Positions 1-5,310 of a DNA stretch of 6,501 bases are shown here, piece by piece (within the stretch, counting starts at the first letter, position 1; each line of letters starts with the position of its first letter). The notes under the pieces were generated by a model. The model made no database searches, was not told where the DNA came from, and saw only the letters and a list, made by a program, of their open reading frames with translations. The stretch covers positions 1 through 6,501 of the forward strand of contig JAOUDB010000157.1 in the NCBI GenBank assembly GCA_029859485.1, given 5' to 3'. A program made the position numbers and the translations under genes. The DNA is from Desulfuromonadales bacterium (GTDB lineage: Bacteria; Desulfobacterota; Desulfuromonadia; Desulfuromonadales; BM103).

Positions 1-1
1 T

Positions 2-634
2 ACAGCGGATGTTAAAGAAATCGCCGCCGCCAATGAGCTGGGACTGGTCGACGGAGTCACCACCAATCCATCCCTGATCGCCAAAAGTGGTCGCGACTTT
101 CACGAAGTACTCAAAGAGATAATCGCCTTGGTCGATGGACCGATTTCTGCTGAAGTTGTTGCCACTGACGCCGCCGGCATGATCAGCGAAGCAGAGGGAC
201 TGGCCAAGCTCGACAAGCACAAGATCGTCATCAAGCTGCCGATCACCGAAGAAGGGCTCAAAGCGACCAAGGCCTTGAGTAAAAAAGGCTACAAAACCAA
301 CCTGACCCTGATCTTCTCGCCGTTGCAGGCCTTGCTCGCGGCCAAAGCCGGAGCCACCTATGTTTCTCCTTTCGTGGGCCGCCTGGATGATATCGGTCAC
401 GTCGGCATGGAAAGTGTTGATCAAATCCGCACTATTTTTGACAACTACGGCTACAGCACCGAGATCATCGTCGCTTCGATTCGTAGCCCGCAGCACGTCC
501 TGGACGCCGGTCTGATGGGTGCCGACATTTGCACCATTCCTTTCAGTGTCATGCAACAGCTGGCTAAACATCCGCTGACGGATATCGGCCTGGAGAAATT
601 TCTGGCTGACTGGAAAAAGCATGTGGAAGGCTAG
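2..634 (+). CDS. tal: Transaldolase, short (FSA/TalC-like) type, 5'-truncated by window edge
   Basis: This cytosolic class I aldolase-fold enzyme transfers a dihydroxyacetone unit between sugar phosphates in the non-oxidative pentose phosphate pathway. The frame is open from base 2 and 210 residues are visible. By comparison with family members starting MKFFIDTA, about six N-terminal residues are missing, so the full protein would be about 216 residues, the usual length of the short family. Visible motifs are TTNPSL near residue 20, the Schiff-base lysine in IVIKLPIT (visible residue 78, about 84 in the full protein), SPFVGRLDD near 122-130, ASIRSPQHV, and GADICTIPF near the C-terminus. In E. 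coli fructose-6-phosphate aldolase the equivalents of visible E51 (AEVVAT) and F124 (SPFVGR) are Gln and Tyr. Glu plus Phe is the pattern of true transaldolases, so I favour that activity. The start codon and promoter are outside the window. The gene ends 23 bases before a strong hairpin terminator. Confidence 0.93.
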   Translation, partial: TADVKEIAAANELGLVDGVTTNPSLIAKSGRDFHEVLKEIIALVDGPISAEVVATDAAGMISEAEGLAKLDKHKIVIKLPITEEGLKATKALSKKGYKTNLTLIFSPLQALLAAKAGATYVSPFVGRLDDIGHVGMESVDQIRTIFDNYGYSTEIIVASIRSPQHVLDAGLMGADICTIPFSVMQQLAKHPLTDIGLEKFLADWKKHVEG

Positions 635-657
635 ACCAGGCTCTCCTTAAAGCATAA

Positions 658-698
658 AAAGCAGAAGGGCCGCGAATAATTCGCGGCCCTTCTGCTTT
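658..698. terminator. Bidirectional intrinsic terminator, 19-bp perfect stem
   Basis: Bases 658-676 and 680-698 are exact reverse complements (19 bp, GC-rich core, 3-base loop). The stem sits just after the transaldolase stop codon. Its outer AAA/TTT pairs supply part of the U-tract. On the minus strand the stem runs into five consecutive T residues and then a further T-rich stretch, so it is at least as good for transcripts arriving from darP, which ends 158 bases away. Confidence 0.9.
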
Positions 699-798
699 AT
701 GAGAAAACCCTCAAACCTCTTGCCATAACGGTCTTCGGATAATCTTGAGAGCCCCATGTGAGGATTTGTTGGGCAAGGAATCTAGCCGTTGGGGCAAG

Positions 799-817
799 TC
801 ACCGTAAATTGCGGTGA
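799..817. other. Small hairpin in the spacer between darP and the terminator
   Basis: Bases 799-805 and 811-817 can form a 7-bp stem (one G-T pair) with a 5-base loop. It lacks a T-tract on either strand, so it is not a convincing terminator. The rest of the 699-856 spacer shows no gene or other structure I can support. Confidence 0.3.
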
Positions 818-856
818 GATCGTTCCTCGCCTGACGTTGATAAGAACAGAGCGTCC

Positions 857-1375
857 TTACACATCATTGATCTCTTCCGCTTTACGCAACCGTCGAAAAA
901 TTTCCCGTGCAGCCTTTTTATCGTTGTGTTCATGTACAGAACCGGCCAGACGAGCTAATTTGCCGTCATCCAGTTGGGGATAAAGGGTGCGCACCTCGGT
1001 CAGTGCCGCTGAGAAAGTATCCACGGCGCAGAGTCGATCACGCAATTCCTCGAGATGATGGAAGGCGAGTGATTCTTGGCGTTGCATGACAGACTGGCCA
1101 TCGAGAGCGGCCTCGATTGCCACGCGTTGTTCTTCGTGGTCGCGCAACACCCCTGCCAGGTGCTTGATCTGGCGCTTGCGAGAGCTGTTCCCCTTGGTGC
1201 TTCGAGCCAGTTCGATCTCCGTGCTCAGCTCAGGGCTCTTCGGCAGCTTGCCGAGCTCCGAGGCGGTAATCTCTGTCAGGCGTTGGGCGAGCTCCTCAAT
1301 CGCCTTGGCCTCGCGTTTTTTCGCGCTACGGCCACGACCCAGGGAGCGGACTTCCTCTTCTTCATGTCTATGCAT
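857..1375 (-). CDS. darP: Ribosome biogenesis factor DarP/YjgA (DUF615)
   Basis: This 172-residue cytosolic protein belongs to the DUF615 family. In E. coli the family member YjgA, renamed DarP, associates with 50S precursors and helps late large-subunit assembly. The sequence is highly charged and mostly helical. An acidic/basic N-terminus (HEEEEVRSLGRGRSAKKRE) is followed by a first helical region with LGKLPKSPEL near residue 41. A basic stretch SSRKRQIKHLAG lies around 64-75, the characteristic FHHLEELRDRL around 104-114, and the C-terminal motif AAREIFRRLRK around 154-164, like SARQIFQYLREL in the E. coli protein. Length is close to the 183 residues of E. coli. It is the last gene of the HAD-nfo-dtd-darP operon. 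Its ATG shares its A with the last base of the dtd TGA stop codon (TGATG), and I see no good Shine-Dalgarno, which suggests translational coupling. Confidence 0.88.
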   Translation of the reverse strand: MHRHEEEEVRSLGRGRSAKKREAKAIEELAQRLTEITASELGKLPKSPELSTEIELARSTKGNSSRKRQIKHLAGVLRDHEEQRVAIEAALDGQSVMQRQESLAFHHLEELRDRLCAVDTFSAALTEVRTLYPQLDDGKLARLAGSVHEHNDKKAAREIFRRLRKAEEINDV

Positions 1376-1824
1376 CAGAATTGCTTTCGGCTGTCGAGCA
1401 GCATGGTAACTGGGCCATCATTGACCAGGGCGACCTGCATATCGGCCCTGAAAACTCCGGTGGCAACATTAACACCCCGACTGCGCAGGGCGGCAACATA
1501 TTCTTCGTAACGCTGATCTGCGAGTTCTGGTGGTGCGGCGTCTGTAAAGCCGGGTCGACGACCCTTGCGGCAGTCACCGAGCAGAGTGAACTGAGAGACC
1601 ACCAGGAGGCTTCCGCCTATTTCTTCGACGGATCGATTCATCTTGCCGGCGTCATCTTCAAAAATGCGCAGTCCTGCCGTTTTCTCGGCGAGGGCTTTGG
1701 CCTCCTGCGACGTATCTCCTTGCGCCACACCGAGCAGCACCATCAGCCCCTGGCCGATGGCTCCAACCGTTTGCTGGTCGACGGTGACCGATGCTTCGCT
1801 AACCCTTTGAATGACGACTCTCAC
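1375..1824 (-). CDS. dtd: D-aminoacyl-tRNA deacylase
   Basis: This 149-residue cytosolic homodimeric enzyme hydrolyses the ester bond between a D-amino acid (or glycine mischarged on tRNA-Ala) and tRNA, recycling the tRNA and keeping D-residues out of proteins. The N-terminus [15 protein letters not shown] is diagnostic. The two active-site motifs are present: SQFTL at residues 77-81 and the Gly-cisPro motif in NDGPVT at 135-140. [13 protein letters not shown] (53-65) and ADMQVAL (127-133) are also typical, and the length matches the family (about 145-150). The start codon is GTG, overlapping the nfo stop as GTGA. A GGGAG Shine-Dalgarno lies 7 bases upstream (plus-strand 1832-1836), inside the nfo 3' end, which supports this start. 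It is the third gene of the four-gene operon. Confidence 0.97.
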   Translation of the reverse strand: MRVVIQRVSEASVTVDQQTVGAIGQGLMVLLGVAQGDTSQEAKALAEKTAGLRIFEDDAGKMNRSVEEIGGSLLVVSQFTLLGDCRKGRRPGFTDAAPPELADQRYEEYVAALRSRGVNVATGVFRADMQVALVNDGPVTMLLDSRKQF

Positions 1825-2675
1825 AGGGTTTCTCCCGCCAGCTCTCGCAGCAGTGCCAGATTGACACGATCCATCTCACCGTCATCACCTTTCGGGGTTT
1901 CCAGCAGCATGGGAATTGCAGCGAGGCGCTGGTCCTGCATCAAGCAGGCAAAGCCTACTCGGCCGATAGTGCCCTGGCCGATGTGAGTATGACGGTCAAC
2001 GTTACTACCACAGGGTTTCAGGCAGTCGTTCAGATGAAAAGCCTTGATCTGTTCGAGACCAACCAGCCGGTCAAACTTGGCCATAACCTCGGTGTAGCTT
2101 TCACTGGTGGAAAGGTCGTAGCCGGCGGTGTGGGCGTGGCAGGTGTCGAAGCAGACGCCAAAACGATCCTCGTCAAAACCCTCCAGCAGAGCGGCCAGGT
2201 GGGCGAAGTCGCCGCCGAGGTAAGTGCCTTGCCCGGCAGTGTTCTCCAACAGCAGCCGGACTTCTGGTGGCGTCTCCGGCAGGATTTCACGAAAGGCCTC
2301 ACGAATCCTCTCTACCCCGGTTTCCACTCCTGTTCCCAGGTGGGCGCCGGGATGCATGACCAGCCCTGTGATGCCGAGCTGCGCGCACCGCAAGAGTTCG
2401 TCGCGTAATGCCGCCTTTGATTTTTCCCAGACCTCTTGTTTGGGCGAGGCCAGGTTGATCAGGTAGGCATCGTGGGCGATTACCGGGCCGATACCACTTT
2501 TCTGCCAGGCCTGTTGAAAGGCTATCGCGTCGTCGTTGGAGATCGGCTTGCCCTGCCAGCGGTTGGCGTTCTTGGTGAAAATCTGCAAGGCCGTGCAGTG
2601 ACTCTCCAGGCCGCGTGCAAAAGCATTGTCCAGGCCCCCGGCAACGGAAACATGTGCGCCGAGCAAGCGTGTCAT
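1821..2675 (-). CDS. nfo: Endonuclease IV (AP endonuclease)
   Basis: This 284-residue zinc-dependent enzyme of DNA base excision repair cleaves 5' to abasic sites and removes 3'-blocking groups at oxidative breaks. All nine metal ligands known from E. coli Nfo can be placed: H68 ([11 protein letters not shown]), H108 (HPGAH), E144 (LENTAGQG), D177 and H180 ([12 protein letters not shown]), H214 (HLND), D227 and H229 (DRHTHIGQG) and E259 (LETPKGD). The spacing is almost identical to the E. coli protein, so the enzyme is intact and of normal length. The N-terminus [15 protein letters not shown] also fits. Its ATG overlaps the stop codon of the upstream HAD gene by 4 bases (ATGA), and its own stop overlaps the dtd GTG by 4 bases. 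It is therefore the second gene of the operon and probably translationally coupled. The ribosome binding site is weak. Confidence 0.98.
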   Translation of the reverse strand: MTRLLGAHVSVAGGLDNAFARGLESHCTALQIFTKNANRWQGKPISNDDAIAFQQAWQKSGIGPVIAHDAYLINLASPKQEVWEKSKAALRDELLRCAQLGITGLVMHPGAHLGTGVETGVERIREAFREILPETPPEVRLLLENTAGQGTYLGGDFAHLAALLEGFDEDRFGVCFDTCHAHTAGYDLSTSESYTEVMAKFDRLVGLEQIKAFHLNDCLKPCGSNVDRHTHIGQGTIGRVGFACLMQDQRLAAIPMLLETPKGDDGEMDRVNLALLRELAGETL

Positions 2676-3310
2676 GATGCTTTTTCCCAGAATTTCAGGC
2701 CGGTTTGAATCTGACAGGCCTTGGCGAGATGAACGTCGACGAAATCAGGTGTTTCTCCTTCGCCAACCAGAATCGTTCCCATACCAATCCTTTTCGCGGT
2801 TTGCAGGTTGTCGCGCGAGTCTTCGATCATGATGCAATCCTGCGGGGTTGTTCCCATTTCGGCGAGGACTGCGTGGTAGGGTTCAGGAAATGGTTTTGGC
2901 TGGTAGGCAGCAACGCGGATGTCATAGACCTTTTCGAACATATCTTCAATACCCAACGCCGAGAGCACCCGATCAGCGTGGCAGGTTGAGCCGTTAGTGA
3001 ATACCGCTTTGCGTTGCGGCAGGTTTTCCAAAACGTCTCGAAGAACCAGGTCGGGCGAGAGCCGGGAGTTGACGTCGATGTCGTGGACGTAATGCAGGTA
3101 GTCCTCGGGGTCAACCGCATGGTGGCGGATCAAGCCCTGTAAGGTTACGCCGTAGAGTTGCCAGTATTCGCGACGCAGGGCGTCTACCTCCGGCGCAGGA
3201 ATGCCGACGATCTCTGTCATGTAGCGGTTAATGCGTACATCGATGAGATTAAACAGTTGTTTCTCGGCAGGGTAGAGGGTGTTGTCGAGATCGAATATCA
3301 GAACGTCCAT
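2672..3310 (-). CDS. HAD-superfamily hydrolase, pyrimidine 5'-nucleotidase-like
   Basis: This 212-residue cytosolic phosphatase of the haloacid dehalogenase superfamily resembles the subfamily IA group annotated as pyrimidine 5'-nucleotidases (SDT1-like). All four HAD motifs are visible. Motif I is FDLDNTLYP, with nucleophile D7 and acid/base D9. Motif II is FTNGS (104-108). Motif III is K139 in QPKPFPEP. Motif IV is the acidic pair E163/D164 with D168 in IEDSRDN. A helical cap of about 75 residues lies between motifs I and II. The frame is open 24 codons further upstream to 3382, but that extension is hydrophobic and composition-biased, runs through a repeat-containing spacer, and would place motif I unusually deep. 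I therefore start at the ATG at 3310, which has only a weak GGAAA ribosome site. It is the first gene of the operon and overlaps nfo by ATGA. The substrate is inferred from family resemblance only; other phosphorylated metabolites are possible. Confidence 0.88.
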   Translation of the reverse strand: MDVLIFDLDNTLYPAEKQLFNLIDVRINRYMTEIVGIPAPEVDALRREYWQLYGVTLQGLIRHHAVDPEDYLHYVHDIDVNSRLSPDLVLRDVLENLPQRKAVFTNGSTCHADRVLSALGIEDMFEKVYDIRVAAYQPKPFPEPYHAVLAEMGTTPQDCIMIEDSRDNLQTAKRIGMGTILVGEGETPDFVDVHLAKACQIQTGLKFWEKAS

Positions 3311-3350
3311 ATATGTTTCCGGGTTATTGAAAGAATAAAAATCGATTAAC

Positions 3351-3428
3351 GCAATGGCGCAAAGGGATAAAGAAAGTCGCAAAGGAATAGGCTTGTTTTA
3401 TCTTTAAACGTTTTCTTTGCGCCTTTGC
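3351..3428. repeat. Imperfect inverted repeat of GCGCAAAG type in the HAD/dapF spacer
   Basis: Bases 3351-3364 and 3415-3428 are inverted copies matching at 13 of 14 positions, built around GGCGCAAAG. A further related GTCGCAAAGG lies at about 3375-3384, inside the loop. Immediately downstream, at about 3443-3465, is a GAGC/GAAGC-rich stretch (GAGCGAAGCGAGCGGGCG). This looks like degenerate intergenic repeat material, not coding sequence. There is no T-tract, so it is not an obvious terminator, although it lies between the end of dapF and the start of the HAD gene. Confidence 0.5.
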
Positions 3429-3494
3429 AATCCTCTGCGTCTTGAGTGAGCGAAGCGAGCGGGCGTTAAAATGTACAACCCTGACAAATTGTTA

Positions 3495-4334
3495 CTAGCG
3501 AGGGATATACTCGCCGCTAAAAACTTCTACGGCAGGACCGGTCATAAAGACCTCGTTTTTGCCGTCCCATTCCATTTCCAGATCACCGCCGGTTAAGTGA
3601 TTGAGTAGCTTACCCTTGGTGCGGCCGGTCAGAACACCGGCCACGGTGACGGCTGAAGAACCGGTTCCGCAGGCCAGGGTTTCACCGGCGCCGCGTTCCC
3701 ATGTGCGTTGGCGAACTTCGTTCGGTGAGATGACTTCGACAAATTCGACATTGATACGTTGAGGGAAGAGTTCGTGGTTTTCAATCGCGTAGCCGTAACG
3801 TTTAACGGGAAAGTTCTCAACATCATCGACATAGATGACGCAGTGCGGATTGCCCATGGAGACACAGGTGATTTCGAACCTGCGATCAAGGATTTCCAGT
3901 TCCATATTGATGACTTGTTCGTTAGCCACTCCAACCATCGGAAGGTCAGCGCGTGTCAGGCGTGGCCGGCCCATGTTGACCCGGACCTTGTCGATGTGTT
4001 CGTGTTTATTCGGATACATGGTCAGCGGCAGGACACCGGCACCGGTTTCCACCTTGATCTCGGTACGATCTACCAGGCCGTGGTCAAAGGCGTACTTTGC
4101 GACGCAACGGATGCCATTGCCGCACATCTCTGCTTCGCTGCCATCGGCATTGAACATGCGCATTTTCACGTCGGCCTTTTTCGAGGGCTCAATCAGAATC
4201 AACCCATCGCCGCCCACGCCGAAATTCCGATCGCTGATTTCGCGCGCCAGGCTCTCGGGATCTTCGATGTTTTGCCTGAAACAGTCAACGTAGACGTAGT
4301 CGTTGCCGGCACCATGCATTTTGACGAATTTCAT
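3495..4334 (-). CDS. dapF: Diaminopimelate epimerase
   Basis: This 279-residue cytosolic, cofactor-independent racemase converts LL- to meso-diaminopimelate, the precursor of lysine and of the peptidoglycan cross-link. The two catalytic cysteines are present: C71 in EMCGNGIRC and C222 in ACGTGSSA. Also visible are KMHGAGNDY at residues 5-13, GGDGLI (41-46), FNADGSEAEM (61-70), GNPHC (161-165) and WERGAGETLACG (212-223). Length is normal for the family (about 275). Another in-frame ATG lies 12 bases upstream, but the start at 4334 gives the standard MKFVKMHGAGND N-terminus and has a GAGGA ribosome site 5 bases away. The gene appears to be transcribed alone from a TATAAT promoter in the gap shared with the divergent tautomerase gene. 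The 184-base repeat-bearing spacer separates it from the HAD operon. Confidence 0.98.
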   Translation of the reverse strand: MKFVKMHGAGNDYVYVDCFRQNIEDPESLAREISDRNFGVGGDGLILIEPSKKADVKMRMFNADGSEAEMCGNGIRCVAKYAFDHGLVDRTEIKVETGAGVLPLTMYPNKHEHIDKVRVNMGRPRLTRADLPMVGVANEQVINMELEILDRRFEITCVSMGNPHCVIYVDDVENFPVKRYGYAIENHELFPQRINVEFVEVISPNEVRQRTWERGAGETLACGTGSSAVTVAGVLTGRTKGKLLNHLTGGDLEMEWDGKNEVFMTGPAVEVFSGEYIPR

Positions 4335-4339
4335 AGTCG

Positions 4340-4344
4340 TCCTC
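4340..4344 (-). promoter_or_regulatory. Ribosome binding site deciding the dapF start
   Basis: On the minus strand GAGGA lies 5 bases before the ATG at 4334 and would be too close (overlapping) for the alternative ATG at 4346. This favours the shorter protein. Confidence 0.75.
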
Positions 4345-4369
4345 ATCTTGCGGGTGAAGTATCGAAACC

Positions 4370-4398
4370 ATTATAAGGGGAAAGGTTTCCATCCACAA
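4370..4398 (-). promoter_or_regulatory. Sigma-70-type promoter for dapF
   Basis: On the minus strand a perfect TATAAT (-10) lies at 4375-4370 and TTGTGG (-35, 3 of 6 matches to TTGACA) at 4398-4393, with a 17-base spacer. Transcription would start near 4363, giving a leader of about 30 bases. The spacer contains a short near-palindrome, GGAAA-GG-TTTCC (4379-4390), which could be an operator, though this is weak. Confidence 0.6.
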
Positions 4399-4405
4399 CT
4401 GTCCA

Positions 4406-4433
4406 TTGCTGTTCGTTGCTTCTCTGCTAAGAT
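4406..4433 (+). promoter_or_regulatory. Possible extended -10 promoter for the tautomerase gene
   Basis: TTGCTG (4406-4411) and TAAGAT (4428-4433) are separated by 16 bases, and the -10 is preceded by TGC, giving an extended -10 arrangement. The hexamers are only partial matches. It lies about 30 bases upstream of the ribosome binding site of the gene starting at 4465 and is arranged divergently from the dapF promoter. Confidence 0.4.
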
Positions 4434-4452
4434 TACCTGAAACATGATTTTT

Positions 4453-4459
4453 GAGGAGG
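4453..4459 (+). promoter_or_regulatory. Strong ribosome binding site deciding the tautomerase start
   Basis: GAGGAGG lies 5 bases before the ATG at 4465. An in-frame ATG at 4444 lies upstream of this site and would put seven residues before the conserved Met-Pro, so it is rejected as the start. Confidence 0.85.
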
Positions 4460-4464
4460 AAACC

Positions 4465-4860
4465 ATGCCGCATTTACAATTTGAACTCAACTTTACCCCT
4501 GAGCGAGAAGAAAAAGCCTCTTTCGCCGATGCCGTTCGCGATCATTTTGCCTCGATCATGAGTACCGGGACCGATCATATAGGTATCACCTTTCGCTGCT
4601 ATGCAGTTGATGACCTGGTTTTCGGTCGTGCAGGTGATGAGGGTCAGATCGCTTTTCTCAATGCAGATATACGCATGGGCCGGACGGCTGATCAGAAGCG
4701 TCGCCTGGCCCTGGCAATTATGGATGAAACAGGCGTGCGCTGGGGGGTGCCGAAAGAGCATATTTATATTGTTTATACCGAGCATGATGGGCCGGATTTT
4801 CAGCTGAGTGATCGGGTGTTGCCTTCGTGGCAGACGGGGGAGGACCCGCTGAATGATTAG
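4465..4860 (+). CDS. Tautomerase-superfamily protein
   Basis: This 131-residue protein begins Met-Pro-His-Leu. After removal of the initiator methionine it would expose an N-terminal proline, the general base of the 4-oxalocrotonate tautomerase / malonate semialdehyde decarboxylase superfamily. Length fits the longer members, which carry two beta-alpha-beta units. Counting from Pro1, the stretch TGTDHIGIT (33-41) contains D36, and FLNADIRMGR (63-72) contains R69 and R72. In malonate semialdehyde decarboxylase the key residues are Pro1, Asp37, Arg73 and Arg75, so the arrangement is similar but I cannot claim equivalence. The C-terminal half has WGVPKEHIYIVYTEHDGPDF (about 92-111), a typical second-strand region. 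The substrate is unknown. The gene is a single unit divergent from dapF, with a strong ribosome site. No clear terminator follows it, although a spacer of 213 bases separates it from the next gene. Confidence 0.75.
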   Translation: MPHLQFELNFTPEREEKASFADAVRDHFASIMSTGTDHIGITFRCYAVDDLVFGRAGDEGQIAFLNADIRMGRTADQKRRLALAIMDETGVRWGVPKEHIYIVYTEHDGPDFQLSDRVLPSWQTGEDPLND

Positions 4861-4975
4861 GATTTATTCCTGTATGCCGTATGCGCCCGGCAAAAGAAGG
4901 CCACCCGAAGCCTAGATAACTATGAGGGAACAAAGATACACGGGAAGAGATGTTGGAGAATCTCTGACATACAGA
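4861..4975. other. Non-coding spacer with unexplained structured sequence
   Basis: No open frame here looks like a gene. The stretch has a short direct repeat GTATGC-C-GTATGC (about 4872-4884), a purine-rich/CCGG-containing segment (4885-4915), and a 6-bp inverted repeat AGAGAT/ATCTCT (4946-4951 and 4960-4965, 8-base loop). None of these fits a riboswitch or RNA family that I can recognise. It could be a leftover of a dispersed repeat or simply the 3' region of the tautomerase transcript. Confidence 0.3.
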
Positions 4976-4977
4976 CC

Positions 4978-5006
4978 TTGCCACAAAATCGCCACAACGT
5001 CATAAT
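4978..5006 (+). promoter_or_regulatory. Near-consensus sigma-70 promoter for the small-ORF/MBL unit
   Basis: TTGCCA (4978-4983, 5 of 6) and CATAAT (5001-5006, 5 of 6) are separated by an ideal 17-base spacer. Transcription would start near 5013, leaving a leader of about 60 bases before the ATG at 5074. An AAGGAG ribosome site (5060-5065) follows, 8 bases before that start. Confidence 0.65.
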
Positions 5007-5073
5007 GGATATAAGCTGTCCGATCAAAGGGATGGCTCATTAACTTAAACAGCTCAATTAAGGAGATCCATCA

Positions 5074-5310
5074 ATGGCGTTCAACCTGAAAACCCGCATC
5101 TGGCAAACCGGATCACTCGACTGGTGGGCTATGCTTGATAATGAAGATGTTTATCTTGGCACTCGCGAATTTCCACTCCCTCCGGAAGAGGGTGATGAGT
5201 GGCACGTCAAAAAAACCGGTGATCTTTTTAAAGTCATTGATGGTGAAATTTGCAGGCTTGGCAACAAGCCGTACCTGGGGGAAGAATGGCTGAAGGACAG
5301 TCTGAAATAA
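5074..5310 (+). CDS. Small tryptophan-rich protein of unknown function
   Basis: I do not recognise this 78-residue protein. It has a clear AAGGAG ribosome site 8 bases before the ATG and a near-consensus promoter upstream, so it is very likely a real gene. It is soluble-looking, with no signal peptide, membrane segment or cysteine pair (one Cys, C60). It is acidic overall and unusually rich in tryptophan, with W10, W17, W18, W43 and W72 (five in 78). The central stretch REFPLPPEEGDEWHV (31-45) is proline/acid-rich and probably a loop between strands. Its last 25 bases overlap the start of the MBL-fold hydrolase gene in another frame, so the two are probably co-transcribed and possibly coupled in translation. 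A role as a partner or regulator of that enzyme is only inference from position. Confidence 0.75.
   Translation: MAFNLKTRIWQTGSLDWWAMLDNEDVYLGTREFPLPPEEGDEWHVKKTGDLFKVIDGEICRLGNKPYLGEEWLKDSLK

Noticed and set aside
789..983. 64-codon plus-strand open frame near the darP 3' end
   Set aside because: It overlaps darP antisense and has no ribosome site, domain or coding character.
1381..1986. 201-codon plus-strand open frame
   Set aside because: It is antisense to dtd and nfo, which are certain genes with all catalytic motifs. It has no recognisable motif.
3311..3382. N-terminal extension of the HAD protein by 24 codons
   Set aside because: It would run through the repeat-containing spacer and displace the DxDxT motif from the usual N-terminal position. 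The start at 3310 gives a canonical N-terminus.
4335..4346. Upstream dapF start (MRTT extension)
   Set aside because: The ribosome binding site GAGGA overlaps this start region and fits the ATG at 4334, and family members begin MKF-type.
3759..4376. 205-codon plus-strand open frame
   Set aside because: It is antisense to dapF and explained by dapF codon bias. There is no family resemblance or ribosome site.
4861..4975. Possible c-di-GMP (GEMM) or other riboswitch
   Set aside because: The GGCAAA-like segment lacks the GEMM core (paired helices with the CGCAAAGCC element). No other riboswitch consensus that I know fits.
4718..4984. 88-codon minus-strand open frame
   Set aside because: It mostly overlaps the tautomerase gene antisense and has no ribosome site or recognisable domain.
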